Shown here: positions 61,488 to 64,000 of the stretch, piece after piece
Layout: the number at the start of each line of letters is the position of its first letter
How positions within the stretch are numbered: the first letter of the stretch is position 1
DNA from: an uncultured Centipeda sp.
GTDB taxonomy: Bacteria > Bacillota > Negativicutes > Selenomonadales > Selenomonadaceae
Assembly: GCA_905372865.1 (NCBI GenBank)
Contig: CAJPQT010000001.1
Span: 124,001-188,000 of the forward strand
Direction of reading: 5' to 3'
DNA length: 64,000 nt
Made by a program: the position numbers and the translations under genes
The notes under the pieces: generated by a model
What the model was told of the DNA's origin: nothing
Seen by the model: only the letters and a program-made list of their open reading frames with translations
Databases searched by the model: none

Positions 61488-62552
61488 TCAGCGTCCCAAA
61501 ATTTCAAGAATCGCTGCACCGATCTCCGAGGTCTTTGCTCTGCCGCCGAGATCCGGTGTCAATGTCCTGCGCTCCACGAGCAGTGTCTCGACTGCAGCAA
61601 GGACACGCTCCGCCCATTCATGCTCACCAAGGAAGTCGAGCATCTGGCTGATCGACCAGATCGAAGCAAGCGGATTTGCAATCCCCTTCCCTGCTATATC
61701 CGGTGCACTCCCGTGGATCGGTTCAAACATCGAGGGGAATTTCCGCTCCGGATTGAGGTTCGCGCCTGCCGCAAGCCCCATCCCACCCGCAATCGCTGCA
61801 CCGAGGTCGGTGAGGATATCGCCGAACAGATTGCTTGTCACAACGATCTCGAAGCGCTTCGGATCCTTGACGAAGAACATACTTGCCGCATCGACGAGGA
61901 GACTGTACGTCTCTACATCAGGATATTCCTTCCCAACCTCTGCGAAGATATCATCCCAAAATACCATCGAATAGCGCAGTGCATTTCCTTTGGAAATCGA
62001 CGTGAGTGACCGTTTTTCACGGCGTGCAAGATCGTATGCGTAACGGATGACACGTTCACAGCCATGCCGCGAAAAAACACCCGTTTGGAGTGCCACTTCG
62101 CGCTCCGTCCCTGCATACAGATGCGCACCGACATTCGCATACTCACCCTCGCTGTTCTCACGCACGACAATCATATTGATATCATCTTCGGATACATCAG
62201 CGAGCGGGCATGGGGCACCCTTAAGGAGGCGGACAGGACGCAGATTTATATACTCGTCGAACCCACGACGAATCTGAAGCAAAAGTCCGCCCAGCGAAAC
62301 ATGATCCGGAACACCGGGATATCCAACCGCACCGAGATAGACGGCATCGAACGGTTTCAGAATGTCCAGCCCGTCTGTCGGCATCATCTCACCCGTTTTC
62401 AGATAGTACTCGCAGCCCCACGGAAAATCCTGGAAGGAGACCGAAAAACTGCCGTCCATCTTTGCGATACCGTCAAATACTTTTTCCCCCTCGGCAATGA
62501 CCTCGGGACCGATTCCGTCCCCCGCGATCACCGCAATATTAAAATGCTTCAT
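61488..62552 (-). CDS. Isocitrate/isopropylmalate dehydrogenase family, D-malate/tartrate dehydrogenase (DmlA/TtuC) type
   Basis: A 354-residue NAD-dependent beta-decarboxylating dehydrogenase. IAVIAGDGIGPEV opens the fold and NLFGDILTDLGAAIAGGMGLA and EPIHGSAPDIAGKGIANP close the active site. It is easily called LeuB. However, WGCEYYLKTGEMMP, YLGAVGYPGVPDHVSL and RRGFDEYINLRPVRLLKG match D-malate/tartrate dehydrogenases better than isopropylmalate dehydrogenases, and no leu gene is nearby. It probably oxidises D-malate or tartrate. ATG 62552 follows GGGGGAAG. Confidence 0.87.
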   Translation of the reverse strand: MKHFNIAVIAGDGIGPEVIAEGEKVFDGIAKMDGSFSVSFQDFPWGCEYYLKTGEMMPTDGLDILKPFDAVYLGAVGYPGVPDHVSLGGLLLQIRRGFDEYINLRPVRLLKGAPCPLADVSEDDINMIVVRENSEGEYANVGAHLYAGTEREVALQTGVFSRHGCERVIRYAYDLARREKRSLTSISKGNALRYSMVFWDDIFAEVGKEYPDVETYSLLVDAASMFFVKDPKRFEIVVTSNLFGDILTDLGAAIAGGMGLAAGANLNPERKFPSMFEPIHGSAPDIAGKGIANPLASIWSISQMLDFLGEHEWAERVLAAVETLLVERRTLTPDLGGRAKTSEIGAAILEILGR

Positions 62553-62583
62553 GCACGCTTCCCCCATATCCTATACGTGACAA

Positions 62584-63846
62584 TCAGAATGCTTCTGCAA
62601 TCGTCTTGATGAGAAGGGCCTCCTGCTGACGCGGGAGCCCGCTCTGATGAAGCGCACGCCCAAATCCGATGAGAAAGTCAATCTTCTGAAGCCGCGTCAG
62701 CGTCGTATTCTCCCGCAGAACCTTCGTAATCGCACGCATCCCCGCAACGCTCGGATCGCGCTTAAGCTGAACCTCCATCGCAAGTTGTCCCGCCAGAATA
62801 TGACGACGGACCTCATCCGAAATTCCTCTAAGATCGTCTACATGCTGCGCTTCCTGTCGTGAGGACAGCTCCGGAACGCCTTCCGGACGAACGGAATACG
62901 CTGCCGCCGGAATTCGATCTTTGACAGGGGCAACCGTAGGATGCTGTGTTGACACATTACCTAAAGATTCAAAGCGCTCCGGCTGTTTCGGTGCCGCTCC
63001 ATTTTCCGCAGGAGGAGTTAGGGAAAACTCGCTATGCGGAAGCTGTGGATAACGGGGACGTGACGGAGGCTGCTGGTTGCCCGCAACACTGCCGGCGGAC
63101 TGCGTACGGCTGGAAGAGTTTGCTGCGGTATGCTCCGCGGAGGAGGACACATTGGAATCCTCCTTGGAGGCTGTCAGCATATTGGTATGCGCAGACATAC
63201 CAGAAGGATTTGTCTGCATCGAGGCTCGCTGGTCCGAGGCAGGCCGCTGTACATTTCCTCTGCTTGATTCACCGGGGATCTGTACCGCACTTTTCCGTTC
63301 TTCCTGCACAGTTACAGAAGCATCCACGCCCTTCTGGGACACAGAATTCTTTCCCCTTCCGAGAACAAGGAGACTCTTTGGCGGCGGAGCCGGCCGATTC
63401 ATGTTTACATCACCGACCAGCTCCTGTACAGGGCGTCCCTCTTTCTCCGCCAGCTTCTCCTCACGTCGGATATCATCAGCCGTAATGATCACAGGCTTCG
63501 CTTTCTGCGCAGAAAGGCTGAATGATGGATCGTTATTACGTGCGGCAAGGCGTGCATCAACACTGTCCCAGCGCAGACGCGCGGGCTGAGAGGTCTTCGC
63601 AGCTGGTGCTGCAGGCGGCGGAGTATGCGCACTCCCTTTTTTCTTCGCAGAGATCGAGGCTTCATACTGATCGGGGGTGCTTTTTTCTTCCAGTGCAGGA
63701 TTTTTTGCAGGGTCTGTGACCAGTCGGTTCGCGCGGAATAGTTCCTGTGAATCCACCGTCCCAGGTGTCGCCGCAAGTGCGGTGCTCGAGGAAAGCGTCA
63801 CAAGTACCGCCGCCGTCAGCATTGTTTTCTTTGATGACATCTTCAT
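62584..63846 (-). CDS. Secreted Pro/Ser/Gln-rich protein of unknown function
   Basis: A 420-residue protein I do not recognise. Residues 1-26 form a signal peptide (basic KKTMLTAAVLV then ALAATP cleavage site). About 50-330 is low complexity, rich in Pro, Ser, Gln and Ala, with short repeated APPP-like tracts, and probably unstructured. The last 90 residues are predicted helical (GISDEVRRHILAGQLAMEVQ, TRLQKIDFLIGFGRAL) and could be a small folded domain. GGAGG lies 10 bases before the ATG. It may be periplasmic or linked to the cell envelope in a diderm. Confidence 0.75.
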   Translation of the reverse strand: MKMSSKKTMLTAAVLVTLSSSTALAATPGTVDSQELFRANRLVTDPAKNPALEEKSTPDQYEASISAKKKGSAHTPPPAAPAAKTSQPARLRWDSVDARLAARNNDPSFSLSAQKAKPVIITADDIRREEKLAEKEGRPVQELVGDVNMNRPAPPPKSLLVLGRGKNSVSQKGVDASVTVQEERKSAVQIPGESSRGNVQRPASDQRASMQTNPSGMSAHTNMLTASKEDSNVSSSAEHTAANSSSRTQSAGSVAGNQQPPSRPRYPQLPHSEFSLTPPAENGAAPKQPERFESLGNVSTQHPTVAPVKDRIPAAAYSVRPEGVPELSSRQEAQHVDDLRGISDEVRRHILAGQLAMEVQLKRDPSVAGMRAITKVLRENTTLTRLQKIDFLIGFGRALHQSGLPRQQEALLIKTIAEAF

Positions 63847-63889
63847 TGATATTTCTCCTCCAACTCTCCCTCATTACGAAAACATCTGC

Positions 63890-64000
63890 TCACGTCCGCG
63901 TGTGCAGCGTACCTGCTCCCGCCAGAAACGCAGCGACAGAGGATGCGCGCAGTGCGGGGTTGTCGATGAGTTCAAAACCATAGCATGCGCCGTTTTCACC
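63890..64000 (-). CDS. C-terminal end of an unidentified protein (start outside window)
   Basis: The minus frame is open from base 64000 to TGA at 63890-63892, encoding 36 residues (GENGACYGFELIDNP and so on, ending in AGTLHTRT). Third positions are GC-rich as in neighbouring genes. It ends 43 bases before the secreted protein's start in the same direction, so a shared transcript is likely. The product cannot be named. Confidence 0.5.
   Translation of the reverse strand, partial: GENGACYGFELIDNPALRASSVAAFLAGAGTLHTRT

Noticed and set aside
1..64000. CRISPR array, prophage, insertion sequence, toxin-antitoxin or defence island
   Set aside because: I found no regular spacer repeats, no transposase, integrase or phage genes, and no defence-like genes; nearly all bases are in recognisable core genes.

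Overview
The window reads as core chromosome of a bacterium in the Firmicutes, most likely class Negativicutes (Selenomonas or a close relative). This placement is an inference from protein style and gene order, not from a marker gene: short HisG paired with HisZ, MutS2, SpoIID/LytB protein, class II aldolase, U32 peptidase and ScpA/ScpB/SMC, with moderate GC and strong AGGAGG-type ribosome sites. Starts other than ATG are common (TTG for hisF, alaS, mtaD, tyrS; GTG for rplM, ftsY, smc and a Nudix gene). I see no phage, transposase, integrase, CRISPR array, rRNA or tRNA. Coding density is very high; no gene-free stretch exceeds about 220 bases.

Layout. 1-828 is the 3' part of a uridine-kinase-like gene. 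884-2272 encodes a biotin-enzyme carboxyltransferase subunit. 2477-9004 is a compact histidine operon on the minus strand (hisG-D-C-B-H-A-F-IE). 9162-10118 is a divergent D-2-hydroxyacid dehydrogenase. 10130-12158 is a second histidine-linked unit (yerC-like regulator, hisZ, HD hydrolase). 12261-18761 holds an orphan HlyD-type adaptor, alaS and an FtsK/SpoIIIE translocase. 18837-24415 is rpsO, pnp, cobO, ahcY-like, mtaD. 24500-28668 is ribF, murB, trmL, ilvD. 28848-31055 has a second cobO paralog and a divergent SGNH hydrolase with beta-sandwich-like repeats. 31253-38244 is queA, spoIID-like, queH, ruvB, ruvA, ruvC, yebC, tyrS. 38260-45346 is a class A PBP, mutS2 and a U32 protein. 45352-52485 is scpB, scpA, an M50 protease, a Nudix hydrolase, ftsY and smc, all in one direction. 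On the plus strand 52629-58002 carry fba, lysC, an aspartate/aromatic aminotransferase, rplM-rpsI and an Rrf2 regulator. 58014-64000 returns to the minus strand with two DUF445 proteins, galU, a D-malate/tartrate dehydrogenase-like enzyme, a secreted Pro/Ser-rich protein and the tail of another gene.

How genes work together. Histidine synthesis is complete here apart from a separate histidinol-phosphatase. HisG and HisZ, which should form one complex, are encoded in two units separated by a dehydrogenase gene on the opposite strand. smc, scpA and scpB give a full SMC-ScpAB condensin. ruvC, ruvA and ruvB give the Holliday-junction resolvase machinery. queA and queH catalyse the last two queuosine steps. 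The most interesting functional pairing is mtaD next to an AhcY homolog with Lys where canonical enzymes carry Glu/Gln at the adenine-contact position, which suggests S-adenosylhomocysteine may be recycled through S-inosylhomocysteine. Noncoding points of interest are an attenuator-like hairpin before the HlyD gene, two diverged copies of a possible dispersed repeat, a cluster of GC-rich palindromes at 31064-31240, and several near-consensus promoters.
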